From NCBI GenBank assembly GCA_015501585.1, contig JADNRY010000264.1:1-64000 (forward strand): a stretch of DNA of 64,000 nt, in the 5' to 3' direction. Every line of letters begins with the position of its first letter. Positions within the stretch are counted from its first letter, which is position 1. The position numbers and the translations under genes are program-made. Below, piece after piece: positions 35,554 to 46,574 of this stretch. Below the pieces are notes generated by a model, which had not been told where the DNA came from, did not search any database, and saw only the letters and a list, made by a program, of their open reading frames with translations. The stretch comes from Rhodocollybia butyracea (Eukaryota; Basidiomycota; Agaricomycetes; Agaricales; Omphalotaceae).

Positions 35554-37132
35554 TATGCTCCCGAATATTTGAAAGTTTGAAATGTCGGGTTTTTGATTGA
35601 ACCGTTTTTTCGTATGGTGTCGCCATATTTATTCCCTTCTTTGGTGTCCTATTCCAAATATAAACCACGTACTTCATCATAAATCCCCATAGCCATTTAG
35701 GGAGTCCTGATGAAATGATTAGACTTTGTACTGCATTCAGTAGAGTCCGATGAGTGCGTTCCGCTATGCCGTTATGTTCCGGAGTGTCATGCACCGTTAA
35801 TCTCCGCTGGGTGCCAAGTCGTTCCAGGTACTGATTAAATTCTCGGCTAAGAAACTCTCCCCCTCGATCAGAGTGAAGAATTTTAACAGTGATGCCATAT
35901 TGAGTCTGGAGATTGGTTTGAATAATGACGTACTGGGTGAATGCTTCATCCTTGCTTTTTAGCAATGGTTCCTCTAACCATAGAGTTGCCTCGTCGACTA
36001 TGGTGAGGGCATAAGTGCAACGGTTGATAGTCTGAACTGATGCGGGTCCCCAAACGTCCATGTGAAAAACATCTCCGTAATTCTCCACTCGTGGAGAAGA
36101 CCGTAATTTGGCAATCGGAAATCTTGCTGCCTTAGCTAGCAAGCATGTACGGCATTCCGGCTTGTCCATGTGAGATTTATCCAATCTCATCCCATTGATC
36201 TGGTTGTGTGCGAATAAATGCTTAATATAAGCATAGTTCTGATGGCCTAAGATGCAGTGGGCGTCATAGAGTGATACCAGTCGATCTTTGGCAACATAAG
36301 CATATTCCTCCATGGGAATCTGGTAGAGTCCATGGATCTTCGGAATACGTGCAACGATCCTGTTGTTGGGGTCAGTCATGGTGAGTAAACCATTCCCAAT
36401 GTGGATATTGTATCCATCATCATCGAGTTTTCCCAAGGAAATAAGAGTGTTGGGAATGTTGGGGCATAGGAGGGCGTTATGAAGCGGGACAGTTCGAGTA
36501 TTGCCGTGGTTATCAATTGGAAAATCCAAATGAAGCGTACCTGCCATGCTAGAATTAAAAGTTCCGGCATTGGCTGCTTGAATGACTTTAGTCGGAATAG
36601 ACTTTAGATCTTGGAGGCTGTCCTCCATAGGAGTCATGTGGCTCGAACATCCGGAATCAAAGAGTATAGCCCCTTGGCTATGTGCTCCCATCATTGCTGT
36701 TTCGTGTTCATCAGCAATATCATTGAAATCAAATGTGAGATATGTTTCTGCTGTATTTGGGGACATCTGGAAAGATGCTGTCGAGTTTCCAAGCTCGGTG
36801 TAGGATTTGGCGGGAGGAAAGACGAAGCTGGTGTCCGATGACAACTCAATGGCTGCCCAAGATGATTCTGGGACTTCTTCAATCTGTGATGAAGATGCGG
36901 TTTCCTTCCCCTTTGGCCTAGATCTCCAATTTCCATCCGATTTCTTCCCCTCTTTCGGCTCGTGAGTTTCCCTACTCTCTTTGGCTTGATTAGCCTGTGG
37001 CCATTTAGGCGATGGACATGTGCTCGCAAAATGTCCTTTCCCTCCACAATTAAAACATGCAGAAGTAGACCTGTTAGGTTCGCTTAGTTTCGAGTTTCCT
37101 CGGCCCCTAGAAAATCCCCTCTGAGAAAATCC
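35516..37132 (-). pseudogene. Copia protease and integrase part of Pol
   Basis: After the zinc knuckle, the aspartic protease motif FDSGCSSHM appears near 36650. The integrase zinc-binding HHCC module follows (HCILGHQNYAYIKHL... CRTCLLAK). Then comes the catalytic core with DVFHMDVWGP, ILHSDRGGEF and HNGIAERTHRTLL, supplying Asp, Asp and Glu. The open frame runs 36844-35516. A frameshift near 35570 breaks it before the reverse transcriptase. It would integrate the cDNA copy. Confidence 0.9.
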
Positions 37133-38268
37133 TCAACCTTGGAATCCACCTCGACCTCGGGAATTTCCCGCATAGTTAGCCGATTCCTTGTTCCCCTTGT
37201 TGTGATGACTAGCACTACGTACGTGTCCCTGTGCTTCTGCACGAATGGTGGCAATCAATTCCTGTGTTGCCAGTTTCTTGTCGGTTCGAGATGTGACTAC
37301 AACAAGTGCGTTTATGGTGGGTCTGAATTGATTGGGGATAGAGGATATGATGGTGTTGTTGAACATTTCATCGCTAAATTCGATGCCGCGGGTTTCAAGA
37401 CTGTCTCGGATTTCCAACATAGTGTCTAGGTGTTTGTTAACCCTAGATGGTTCATAGCAACACATGGTGTGAAGCTGTCTCTGCAGATGTGATTCCGTGA
37501 GCGCATTTTTGGAGTCAAAATCAGCGATTAAATTTGTCCACACATCACAAGTGTTGGTATAATTTCTATACCTTCAAAAAATGCCATCCAATAATCTGCC
37601 AATTAAAGCATTTAGCAAATCTGTATCAGATGATTTATCTCCTGTATTTCCGGCTTCTTGTGTGTCTGTTGCTTCATGGGGGTTCCATGTGAGGTACTTG
37701 CCATAATTTGTGGACTTTGCAGCTAATTCTACTCGACTTTTCCATGTGTCCCAGTTCAATCCATCCGGTTTAAGGGTGGTGACCTTGTCAAATGCTTTCA
37801 GTGCTTTGGACATCTCGTCATCAGATGAGTAGCTATCTGATTCTTCTTTGTCTGATGATCTTGGATCGCCTCCGTCAGATGGTGGTGAGCTGTGAGGTAA
37901 GTCTGATTTTGGGATCAAAGGAGTATCGTGATCTGATGGTACAGGTGATGGAGCTGGTGGGGGCGGCGGTGGTGGCTGCGGCTTTGGCTGTGTTGGTTGT
38001 GATTGAGAGGCCTGTGATGCGTGTGATGATGCCCTTGATATTTTCTGGGCTGGCTGCTGTGGAGGTGATGTTGGTGCCGCTGGTTTGGGTACTGCCGCTT
38101 TCTCCTGGGATTTTTCAATTCTGTGTGCTATTCCAGATGTTATTTCTGGTATGTCTTCTGTAGGACTGGGTATGTCGTATCTGTTTGGACAGATTTTCCG
38201 GTTACAGCTGGCTTAGTTGTGGCTGAAGCTCGTGTGGATGGTTTCGATGAGCTGGGTTGTTGTGACAT
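37133..38268 (-). pseudogene. Copia Gag
   Basis: From an ATG at 38268 the frame starts MSQQPSSSKPSTRAS and shifts once near 38160. It continues through a Pro/Gln-rich linker (PKPQPPPPPPPAPSPVPS) into an acidic segment and then the Copia gag core (LKPDGLNWDTWKSRVEL..., FDSKNALTESHLQRQLHTM). In-frame stops occur near 37574 and 37133. A CCHC zinc knuckle follows downstream at about 37050-37090 (CFNCGGKGHFASTC), which binds RNA in the virus-like particle. The protein would have packaged the element's RNA; this copy cannot. Confidence 0.8.
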
Positions 38269-38310
38269 CAACAATGGTGTCTGGGATGGTGGCGTCAATG
38301 GTTAGGCTCG

Positions 38311-38322
38311 GGGCCCATAACC
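38311..38322 (-). other. Primer-binding site for half-tRNA(iMet)
   Basis: The minus strand reads GGTTATGGGCCC ten bases inside the LTR. It is complementary to the anticodon stem-loop of initiator tRNA-Met (GGGCCCATAACC), not to a tRNA 3' end. Drosophila copia is known to prime from a cleaved tRNA(iMet) half in this way. Confidence 0.8.
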
Positions 38323-38332
38323 TATTAGAGGT

Positions 38333-38748
38333 TGATCAATAAGGCAGACAGTGTACTCTAAACTGTTAGTTGGCTCTGGTCACACAGACACAGAGGAGAC
38401 GAAGGTCCAGACACAGACACAAACAGAGAAAACACAACTTGATATTCCACAAGTACATACAGGCTTAAATACGAGTCCAGCGAGTTAATAATAAGTACAA
38501 CACGTGAAGCGTTCACAGACGGAGTGAGAGTAATAAGACGAGAGTGGAATGGAGCACAAGGTAAGTAAGTAAGTAAGAATAGACGAGAGCACGATAATAA
38601 AGCAATGGCGAGTGGGCAGGATAAAGATAGTACAACTAGTTCACATACCAGTAGTTACAGCGAGAGAGAACGTTCCATAGATAGTAACGAAGTGGGAAGA
38701 CTGTTCCATAGTAAGTATAATGAAGTTGATAGATGACAAAGTCCAACA
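38333..38748 (-). repeat. Copia 5' LTR
   Basis: It begins TGTTGGACTTTGTCATC on the minus strand. It contains a TATTTAAG TATA-like box and ends near TTGATCA. The outer 222 bases match 33351-33567 except for one GTAA unit in a short repeat and about one other base. Confidence 0.88.
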
Positions 38749-39055
38749 GCCCAGTCAGAATCACAATAGGCTAAAAAGCCATGGTCAGATCTACCATAAA
38801 AGACAAGTACATAGGTAGAAGTCCCAATTAAGTAGCACACAATGTAAAGTGCTTTGGCCAGGTGGTCTGGGTTTGGATTTGCCAAATACTGTGAGAGTTT
38901 TATAACAGCATAAGCAATGTCGGGTCGGGTGCCTAGCATCAGATACAATAAAGATCTAATTACAATTTGGAAGCATTGTCTAAGTTTGGCATCTACACGA
39001 CCAGTGTTTGCATGAGGAACCCAGGATGAGGGCAACATTGTAGGCCTGCCGGCTT
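38749..39055 (-). pseudogene. Second Copia, RT/RNase H fragment
   Basis: The minus strand encodes LYLMLGTRPDIAYAVIKLSQ, LANPNPDHLAKALYIVCYL and LAYCDSDWA. This is the segment between Copia reverse transcriptase and RNase H, from a different subfamily than the neighbour. It abuts the LTR of the full element on one side and a Gypsy RNase H on the other, so it is a truncated older insertion. Confidence 0.88.
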
Positions 39056-39056
39056 C

Positions 39057-41793
39057 ATGTCCAGAAAGTTTACTGCAGCGCAGCATAACTATAGAGTTTT
39101 TGAAATAGAAACTCTAGCTATCCTCGAAGCTCTTCTCAAATCGGAAGATAAACTTCTTGGATGTAGAATTCATGTGGTCACTGACCACAAAGCATTAGAA
39201 TTCTTTCTAACGCAACGAAAATTGTCCAGTAGACAAGCTGTTATGGCCGTGTTCCAAACTCAGTGTAGTTTTAGATTTTATATGTAGTTGTGTTGTAACT
39301 CAATGGGATTGCTTGTGCAGACAAATGTCTACATTGTAAGTGTAGTTTTGAGTTGTGCATGATGAGATAGTTGATTTGGATCGCTCTCAATCACGATCGG
39401 AAATGTAAATCCTGATGGATTGTAATCGCTATTGGCAGTGTTATAAGTCGAGAATTAGTATCTCAAGGCAAGAAAATAGAGCGCAAGTGTTTGTTAAGTA
39501 GCTTTAGAGCTTAAAATACAGTTGTATTCCAAAATATCCAAGCTAAGGAGTTACAGCAAAGTAATTACAGTATTTATAGTAGAATAATTATATTAGTACA
39601 GTTTATTAGATTTACGGAACCGATAACTTGAATGTTAAGTCATTCCTAGCTAGTCTGGAGTCATTTTCGTGTCTTGTGACTCGTAAGCACAGAAAAGACT
39701 TGAATATACGGTTCCGTTGTGAACAATACGGGATTCGGGGATTTTGCCGATGGGTTGATGGGTTGACGGTACTTCCACCATCATCGGTATTGCTAATCCA
39801 GCTTGTGAAAGCTCGTATATCCTATAGTGTCCTGTTAAGCATTAGTACAATGGAGACCAAAAAAAAGGTGGCGGGTCATAACACAACCTCAATGGATGAA
39901 ATACCTATCCAGATTTGATTTTGATATACAATATATCAAAGGAATAAACAACAAAGTAGCCAACACATTGTTGCGCTACTACAAATCTGACACAATTCAT
40001 GAGTATCATGAACTGCATGAATATGTAAATGTGGATATATGCATTGACAAAAATCTGGACAATCTTCCACAAGGAAGAGTCAAAGAATTGGCTAAGGAAC
40101 ACTTAGCCAATATAGAATTAAGGCGCTCATCACACCTGCGCGGTAAACAAATGGCGCAACATCCAATAGTCAAACCTGTTGAACGACAAGATGAAGAGGC
40201 TGCAGAAATGCAAGCCAATGCAAAAATACAGGTACCAAAGGTACCAGTAATAATTCCAAACAAGGAAGACATTAATGTCTTCCAATCACGACCTAGAGGT
40301 GTAGAACCTCTAACAATTCTACCTGAAAGGGATGAATTCATTGAAGAAGTCAAGTGGTTATATACCAATGACCCATTATTCTGCAAGGTACTCAGTAACC
40401 CTGAGCACCATAAACCATTCTCAGTAGAAAATGGTTTAATCTACACGAAGAATTGTTGCAGAGAAATAGTGCTCTGCATTCCATCTGGCTGAGCGGCCAA
40501 TGGAAAGAGCTTGCAAGGCATAATAGCCAAACAAGCTCATGAAGTAATCGGTCACTTCGGAGGCCAACAAACCGCCGACTATGTTTGACAATGGTACTGG
40601 TGGCCATGGGTCAACGGCAACATCAAAGAATTCTGCAAGTCTTGTGAGTCTTGCCAGCAAATTAAAACAAGCAATTGCAAACCAATAGGTTTGCTACATT
40701 TGCTTCCGATCCCCATGAAACCATGGGAATCAATTGGAATGGACTTCATTGGTCCATTCCCAGAATCACAAGGATATGATTACCTGTGCGTAGTCCAAAT
40801 TTGTAGGATGACCTCACGAGTACACCTTATACCTGTGAAAACAACGATAACTGCATTGCAGTTATCATGGATCTTCATAAAGGAGATCGTGAAATTACAT
40901 GGACTACTTAAGTCTGTTGTCTCAGACAGAGACTCAAAATTCATGTCACAATGGTGGTTTGAAGTACACCATTTACTAGGAGCAAAGCTCCTAATGTCTA
41001 CATCATTCCACCCCAAACGGATGGAATAACTGAACAAGTAAATTGTTCAATTGGCCAAATCCTATGGTCAATGGTCAAAAGCAGACCAAAAAAGACTGGG
41101 TAGAAAAATGCCCAATGATGGAGTTTGCATTGAATTCCAGTGTAAACAAGAGCACAGGGTATGCTCCCTTTGAGGTAGATGGAGGGTACATGCCATCCAT
41201 GGTTCGCGAATACCTGAGCAATGCAAAAGTCTCGCTGGGTGTACACAAATTCACAGATTGTGCCCTTCAGCACCTCTCTGATGCCCACAATAGTCTTATC
41301 AAGGCAAGGGTAAAACAAACCTTCCATGCTAATAAGCACAGAAGGGATGAACCCAAAATTAAACTAAATGATTTAGTTTACCTATCGACAAAGAACTTAA
41401 ATTTGCCGAGGGGGAGGGCTACCAACCTCTTACCAAAACTCTTAGGACCATACCCCGTCGTCGAGGTACACCCCCTAGAAATCGGATTGCCAACAGAGTT
41501 GGCAAAGCGTGGAATACACAATAACTTCCACGTGTCGCTAATATGCAAGCATCATCCTAATGATGATGCATTATTCCCTATGCGCTCTGTAGCAGAGCCA
41601 TACAATTTCGGCGAACCATCCACAGTGGAATGGTTAGTCAATGAAATAATCGGACATCATTGGGGATGGCCGACTCAGAAAAATACTATTCCATATTAAA
41701 TGGAATCTTGGTGATACCACCACAGAACCATACACAACATGTAAGGACCTAGTCACTCTAGATAGATATCTAGAACTTCAAGGTGTCGACAAC
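39057..41793 (+). pseudogene. Ty3/Gypsy chromovirus: RNase H, integrase and chromodomain region
   Basis: It starts abruptly within RNase H (KFTAAQHNYRVFEIETLAIL, HVVTDHKALEFFL), is interrupted by a solo LTR, and resumes LSRFDFDIQYIKGINNKVAN. The integrase has the H2C2 finger (HEVIGHFGGQQ...CKSCESC), GMDFIGPFPESQ, SDRDSKFMSQWW and, in a shifted frame, QTDGITEQVN. GPY/F-type (KLLGPYPVVEVHP) and chromodomain-like C-terminal segments follow, ending near 41793. Stops occur near 40490 and 40587, and frameshifts near 41010 and 41080. The 5' half (gag to RT) is missing. Confidence 0.9.
39239..39883 (-). mobile_element. Solo LTR, 645 bp, inside Gypsy RNase H
   Basis: Termini are TGTTATGGCC and GGTCATAACA. 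Flanks are CAAGC (39234-39238) and CAACC (39884-39888), a 5-bp target duplication with one substitution. Removing the insert and one flank copy restores the RNase H frame. A minus-strand CTATAAATACTG is a TATA candidate. It shares the TGTTATGACCCG terminus with the solo LTR at 22488-23609. Confidence 0.88.
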
Positions 41794-41965
41794 TGGCAAT
41801 GACTTCCACGGACGACCGGTTAGGTCTCCATTCTGGCAATCAAAATATTTTATATGATAGAATCACACAGAAGCAACGGCATTTGCTTCTTTTAGTAAAA
41901 GATTGCCCCAACAATCACATTTGGTGGCTGTGCCTTATGTACAACCACAATCAGGCAACACCTCA

Positions 41966-41980
41966 TGTTGTGCCTATAAA
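41966..41980 (+). promoter_or_regulatory. TATA box candidate before the coiled-coil ORF
   Basis: CCTATAAAAAGGG lies about 55 bases upstream of the ATG at 42026, followed by a CT-rich stretch ending TTCACCATC. This is a typical fungal start region, and it suggests the ORF has its own promoter or sits just after an LTR. Confidence 0.5.
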
Positions 41981-42717
41981 AAGGGAAAGAAAAATTTATC
42001 TTTCCCAACTTACTCTTTCACCATCATGGAGAAAGACACGCCGTTGAAAGACAACAAAACACTGTCACTGCCTCAGCAGCAACAACAACAAAACGATGGC
42101 GCTGGGCAACCAGCGCTATCTCCACCTTCCATACCGGCTCAACTGAGCAATCAATTGATGCCTAATCAACAAACGGTTGGCGCATTGACAAACCCGCCAG
42201 CACAGCTTGTGTTTGGCACAGTGAACACATATCCTGCTGAACCAGCGGGATTACAACAAGCCAGTAACATGGCAGGTACGGGGTCATCATCGATGGCTTT
42301 TAACCAGGTATCCAACAACGTTGGACACCAGTTATCGTGGACATTCCACCCTAATATAGGGTGTCGTCTTCACGAGATTTTGAACATGGGGATTTGTCCT
42401 CATTGCCAAAACTTCTTCCAGCATTTGACAGAGGCATTCATTATGGCGGACCCTAGTTGGACTGCCACTGGTAACGCTCAAGAGGAGTACTACCGGCAAT
42501 ACCATCAACACAATGTGTCGAACAATAGGGCTGCTCAATTCTTGCATTGTTTCATTTCGCCCGCCTCACATCATTTTGCAACGCCAAGATATTAGTTTCC
42601 GATGATTGGCCATACAGTGTAGTGCTAGTAGATTCTGAATAAACCTGTTTTTTCCCCATATTTCCGTGGCATCCTATACCTTGAAAGTTGTATTTTGCAT
42701 GGTAGGACACTACTTAT

Positions 42718-43799
42718 ATGCCTGGAAGTAATTTTACTAACTCGAAAATTATTAAGGACCCTGTCCAATCACTTTTAGATGCAGTGAAGACATTGGAAGA
42801 TTGAGACGAGAGGTTGTCAAAATTGCCTCAACGTCAACCTCTAACAGAGACTCAGCAGGCTACAGAGACTGTAGGCAAGCGATCAGCTTCTCCGAGTCCC
42901 TCTCCCAATGCCACAAAACCAAAAAAGCCCAAAAAGGAGATCAAAAAGGAACCAGGAAAAGGGCACTGGTCTGACACAGAAGCCGCAATGTAATTTGAAT
43001 TTATTCTTGGCCCAGACAGAGACAGTACGTGGGAGACCCTTCAAGTCCATCCAAAGAGAGTTTTTAAAGATGTACGTGCTTGCAATTCAATGTACATTGT
43101 ATTCTGATTCATTTCTGTTTATTAGGCTGCCGCAGAGGTCAAAACCCGCGATTTGGCAGCCTGCGAAAGCTTTTATGGTTGCTCTGTGAAGCTCTACAGG
43201 GCCATCCGTGCAATTCACAAGATTAATGGGGGCGGAGGCGATGCTGATGAAGATGAAAAGGAGGGTTTCAAATGGAAGATGGCCCGTGCAAAGGACTTGG
43301 GAGAGGAAATTGGTTCTTTGACTTTCGAGAAGATGAAGAAATGGATGGATAAAGGCTGGTACCAGCTATTTGCGGATCGGTATGTCAGTCATTTCCTTTC
43401 TCGTGCATAGCGCTCACATTTTATTACAGTCTCAATAGTAATCCCAAGACTGAGCGCATGCTGAACATTAGTTCCGCATCAGACATCTCTCCACTCAAGC
43501 CTGAAGCTTTCCGTGCTGGAAATGTTTCTCGCTCTGAAAGTATGCTGGATCTGACAACCATGGATGATTCGGATGACGATAACATAATATCGCCCAAGTT
43601 GGAGAAGGTTGCAGCACCCACAGCTAAGCCTGCTAGCACCTCTCGTGCATACCATGCACGCGACCAATTCCAAGAAACAACAACTTTGATCACATCTTAC
43701 TTGAACAATAAAGTAGGGCTTGACGAGAAGAAGCATCAACTGGAGGAGCGGAGACTTAAATTGCTTGAGGAGAAGAAGCAGGTGAATCGTGCAAGGTAG
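42718..43799 (+). pseudogene. Harbinger accessory DNA-binding (Myb/SANT-like) protein
   Basis: From ATG 42718 the frame reads MPGSNFTNSKIIKDPVQ, then a basic Ser/Pro/Lys linker (KKPKKEIKKEPGKG), then HWSDTEAAM. That last block is typical of the Myb/SANT-like domain Harbinger elements use to bind their ends. Introns at about 43070-43123 (GTACGT...TTAG) and 43380-43430 (GTATGT...ACAG) keep the frame. A Gly/Asp-rich loop, KKWMDKGWYQLFADR and a C-terminal basic coiled coil (KKHQLEERRLKLLEEKKQ) follow. Two stops are present: TGA near 42802 and TAA near 42988 (in AAM*FEF). Without them it would be a protein of about 310 residues. It is convergent with the transposase gene. Confidence 0.8.
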
Positions 43800-43915
43800 C
43801 TGTTGACGGATCCCTTCATTACAGATGAAATGCGGACTGAACTTCAGAGCTTTATTTTCTCTACTATCGTTAAGAAAAATTAGCCTTAGTTTTAGTAATT
43901 CATATCTTTTTCTAA

Positions 43916-45458
43916 TCATATGTGGTTATACAAATGAGCGGGAAACACTTGGTCTAGGATTTCGATTCGCATATGGTAACCAGCTTCACGAAGTGAGGCA
44001 TCTGTTTCTCCGTCTGGGTTATTTGGAAGCCCATTGATGACCGCTGTTTTGTATCCATCACCATCACGAAATAAGTTATCATCCTGAAGGATAATCTGCC
44101 AGATGCTCTCTGGATGATCGCCGTGAAAGATACACATGTTATGCAATATCATAAGAGCTTCAATGACACGGTAGATGCAATTGACATCTTCATGTGGTCC
44201 CATACAGCGGAGTGAAGGAAAGCGACCCTTTAGCTGCCCAAATACATGCTCTACACTGATACGAACAGACGATAGCTTGTAGTTGAAGTCGCGCATCCGG
44301 TTATGGTCACGCGGCATAGCTTTTGCAAGTTCAGGCTCACTGAAAGGTCGGACAGTGTACGGAGAGGAAGGGTATCCTGTGATGCAAAGAATGAGAGAAC
44401 ATTATCACTGTAAACACACACCTTTATCAACCAAAACATAATAGCCATTGGGAAGATAAGTTGCATGATGTTTCCAGAAGTGTGATTGCTTCCAGATCCT
44501 TGAATCAGTCACAGCTGCAGGCCATCCAATTTTGTACGATGTAATCCTTGTGCGGTGGTCAACAGTGGCTTGAACGGCAGCCTAAAGGAGTACATACATT
44601 AGAGCAACAACAACGGACAGGAAATTAGCCAACGTACCCCAAAAAAATGCTTCCGGCCCATGTATTGTGTCCTGTTTAGGCTTTTCGTCAAAACAAATCA
44701 GCGATCCATCACCACTCCCACAGCATCAAGGAAAGCCTATCTGCTCTTCAATTATCCTACTTGTTTCTTGCAAAAGCAAGGAAACCCAATGTAGCTAGAC
44801 TTCAGTCCCCATATGGCCCTTGTTACACGATGACAGTATAAAAAGACAGTGTCATGACCAATATTAAGCTTGAGGGCAGTGTCCAGACTATCTGAGCCAA
44901 GCATCCCATAGCGTATGAGGAATGTTCCGAGCTGATACTGGCCGCTGTGGTTTTCGTCCAGTTGATTGAAAGATAGAGTTGGAACTGATTTTGTGGTGAA
45001 GTAGATCAAACATATGTTTTCCCATTCTGAACAGACACAGAAATGAAAAAATCATTGAGCCATATAAAGAATATCATGACATACCTGAATACCAAATGAA
45101 ATATACAGTCTGGAGCAAGTAAACAACACTGAAAGAAATCCGAAGGTTTGGGAAACTGATTGTAAGGACCATGACTACCATCTCCAGTTAGACTGCTTGC
45201 TAGGTCCATATAGCTCAGGCCCAGAAGCTCCAGAAGACCTGCAGCACCATATTCATCCAATTCCAGATCCTCTTCCCAAGTTTCCTCCTCTCCATCCCAC
45301 TCGAAACGAGTATCTTCCTCCAGTAGATCACTCAACTCTTCTTCTTTGTTGTTCACCTTGGCGGTCCCCTGTAAAGTCAAAGAAGCAAAGAGAATAAGTG
45401 AGGCTACATCTGAGAGCTCTTTCTGGAGCTCTGCGATAGTCATTAAGAGGGGAAACAA
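43916..45458 (-). pseudogene. Harbinger DDE transposase (DDE_Tnp_4 type)
   Basis: Reading from 45458 there is an acidic N-terminal part (TRFEWDGEEETWEEDLELDE), then an intron near 45030-45085. The helix-rich region follows (YQLGTFLIRYGMLGSDSLDT, IGHDTVFLYCHRVTRAIWGL). After a break near 44710 comes DGSLICFDEKPKQD with the first catalytic Asp, and then VQATVDHRTRITSYKIGWPA and TDSRIWKQSHF with the second. Then come YVLVDKG, an intron near 44378-44423, and SVRISVEHVFGQLKGRFPSL with the catalytic Glu. It ends at 43916. A one-base loss near 44710 and upstream stops disable it. It cuts the element's ends in cooperation with the Myb-like protein. Confidence 0.87.
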
Positions 45459-45952
45459 TATTTATTTCAATGGCTCTGGTACAGAGTACACAGCCGATGC
45501 ATCGGACCGGTATCAGACGCCACTATCTTGGTCAAATCTTAGTCGTTGTGAAATGATGTGAGGCAGGCAAAACGAAATGATGCAAGAATTGAGCAGCCCT
45601 AATGAAAACAAATCAGCGGTGCAGCTGGCTATCCAGCTTGGCACCGCTAGCCATGACTTATCATCTCTTACGAGACGGTATACTGATTTACAGCATGACT
45701 ACGACAACACAGCGCGCATGCGCGAAATTCGCAGCCTCCAAGAGAGGTGCAACAGATACTCAGATGAGTTGGAGGGATACTGCCAGTATTTGTCCACAAG
45801 ACATGGCCATGGCTCTCCTCGTTACAAGGAGGAAAGCCAGTCTGGGAAACGCCGATGGGTAGAAGCTCCAGCTTCTACCGTATTCTTGTCTAACAACAAC
45901 TCAGTGTCATTCAACATTGATACACTGCCAAGATATCAGTATTTTTCTGCCA

Positions 45953-46492
45953 TAAAAGGCTAGGAAATATATTACATTTTTCAGTTCATTTTGCAGTAGT
46001 TTTGTCCCCTGTAAAATATCATGCTTTTTCCATAATTTTTACCTTTGTAAAAGCTTTGTTTTGACCTTTGTAATATATTGGCTTTTTCAAAAGATTTTAC
46101 TTAGGAAAAATATGCTGCGAAAAGAAACAGGCGATGAACATTCCTTTGACCCGTTCATCAATATGCTGTGAAAAGAAATGGGCGATGAACGGGTCAAAGG
46201 AATCCTTTGTCCGGCCGGCTGGCCCGGCCGTAAAATAAATCCTTTTTCACAAGAAAAATACAATGAAAAATACAATATTTTGCCACTGTTATAAAACCAT
46301 TTTTTCAGTGGCAAAAAATGTAGAAAAATAACAAATATTTCCGGAAAAATAACTAGTGTAAACCATGTTATTTTACAGGTGAAAAAGAACCTATTTTCCC
46401 ACAGCTTTTTCCTCTGAAACAAATGATATTTTGCAGGGGAGAAAAACACTGAAAAATCAATGGAAAAATGTTATATATTTCCTTGCCTTTTA
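45953..46492. mobile_element. MITE, about 540 bp, TA-flanked, long inverted repeats
   Basis: The ends TAAAAGGCTAGGAAATATAT and TAAAAGGCAAGGAAATATAT (reverse complement of the right end) match over 70 or more bases with few differences. TA at both edges would suit a Tc1/mariner (Stowaway-like) target, but TA cannot be told from the terminus itself. The interior is extremely AT-rich. It truncates the coiled-coil ORF. Confidence 0.75.
46138..46202. repeat. 19-bp inverted repeat inside the AT-rich MITE
   Basis: TTCCTTTGACCCGTTCATC at about 46140 faces its perfect complement at about 46184. A 30-base direct repeat (AATATGCTG.GAAAAGAAA..) overlaps the same area. Confidence 0.75.
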
Positions 46493-46574
46493 AGGAGGCA
46501 AAATATTGCACTTCAGTCACCCCTTTCAATGTCCCAACTTAGGGCCAATTATTCATAAAATATTGCCCCCCTGG

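Larger units (their letters stand above)
32975..38748 (-). mobile_element. Ty1/Copia LTR retrotransposon, degraded, with mismatched LTRs
   Basis: Components in minus-strand order are: 5' LTR (38748 to 38333), primer-binding site, gag, protease, integrase, reverse transcriptase, RNase H, polypurine tract and 3' LTR (33567 downward). Integrase precedes reverse transcriptase, the Copia order. The coding region has two or more stops and at least three frameshifts. The outer ~220 bp of the two LTRs are nearly identical, but the inner parts belong to different families. The flanks show no shared target duplication. This suggests recombination with another LTR after insertion. Confidence 0.92.
42527..45600. 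mobile_element. PIF-Harbinger DNA transposon, 3074 bp, two genes
   Basis: Terminal inverted repeats start AGGGCTGCTCAATTCTTGCA and are similar over about 60 bases. The 3-bp AAT flanks both ends (42524-42526 and 45601-45603), as expected for Harbinger. It carries the two standard genes tail to tail: a DNA-binding protein on plus and the DDE transposase on minus. Both have stops or frameshifts, so this copy is dead, but the structure is complete. Confidence 0.92.
42026..45963 (+). pseudogene. Unknown Gln-rich/coiled-coil protein, split by a Harbinger element
   Basis: The first part is 42026-42526, the second 45604-45963. They join in the same frame when the 3074-bp Harbinger element and one AAT target copy are removed. 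The protein starts MEKDTPLKDNKTLSLPQQQQ. It has a Gln/Pro-rich region, then MGICPHCQNFFQHLTEAF (a CxxC), and after the junction a long helical stretch (HDLSSLTRRYTDLQHDYDNT... SLQERCNRYSDELEGYCQ) predicted by eye to be coiled coil. The C-terminus is cut by the MITE at 45953, whose first bases supply the TAG stop. It follows the Gypsy integrase on the same strand, so it may be Gag of an adjoining Gypsy copy or an extra Gypsy ORF. I cannot tell. Confidence 0.6.
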
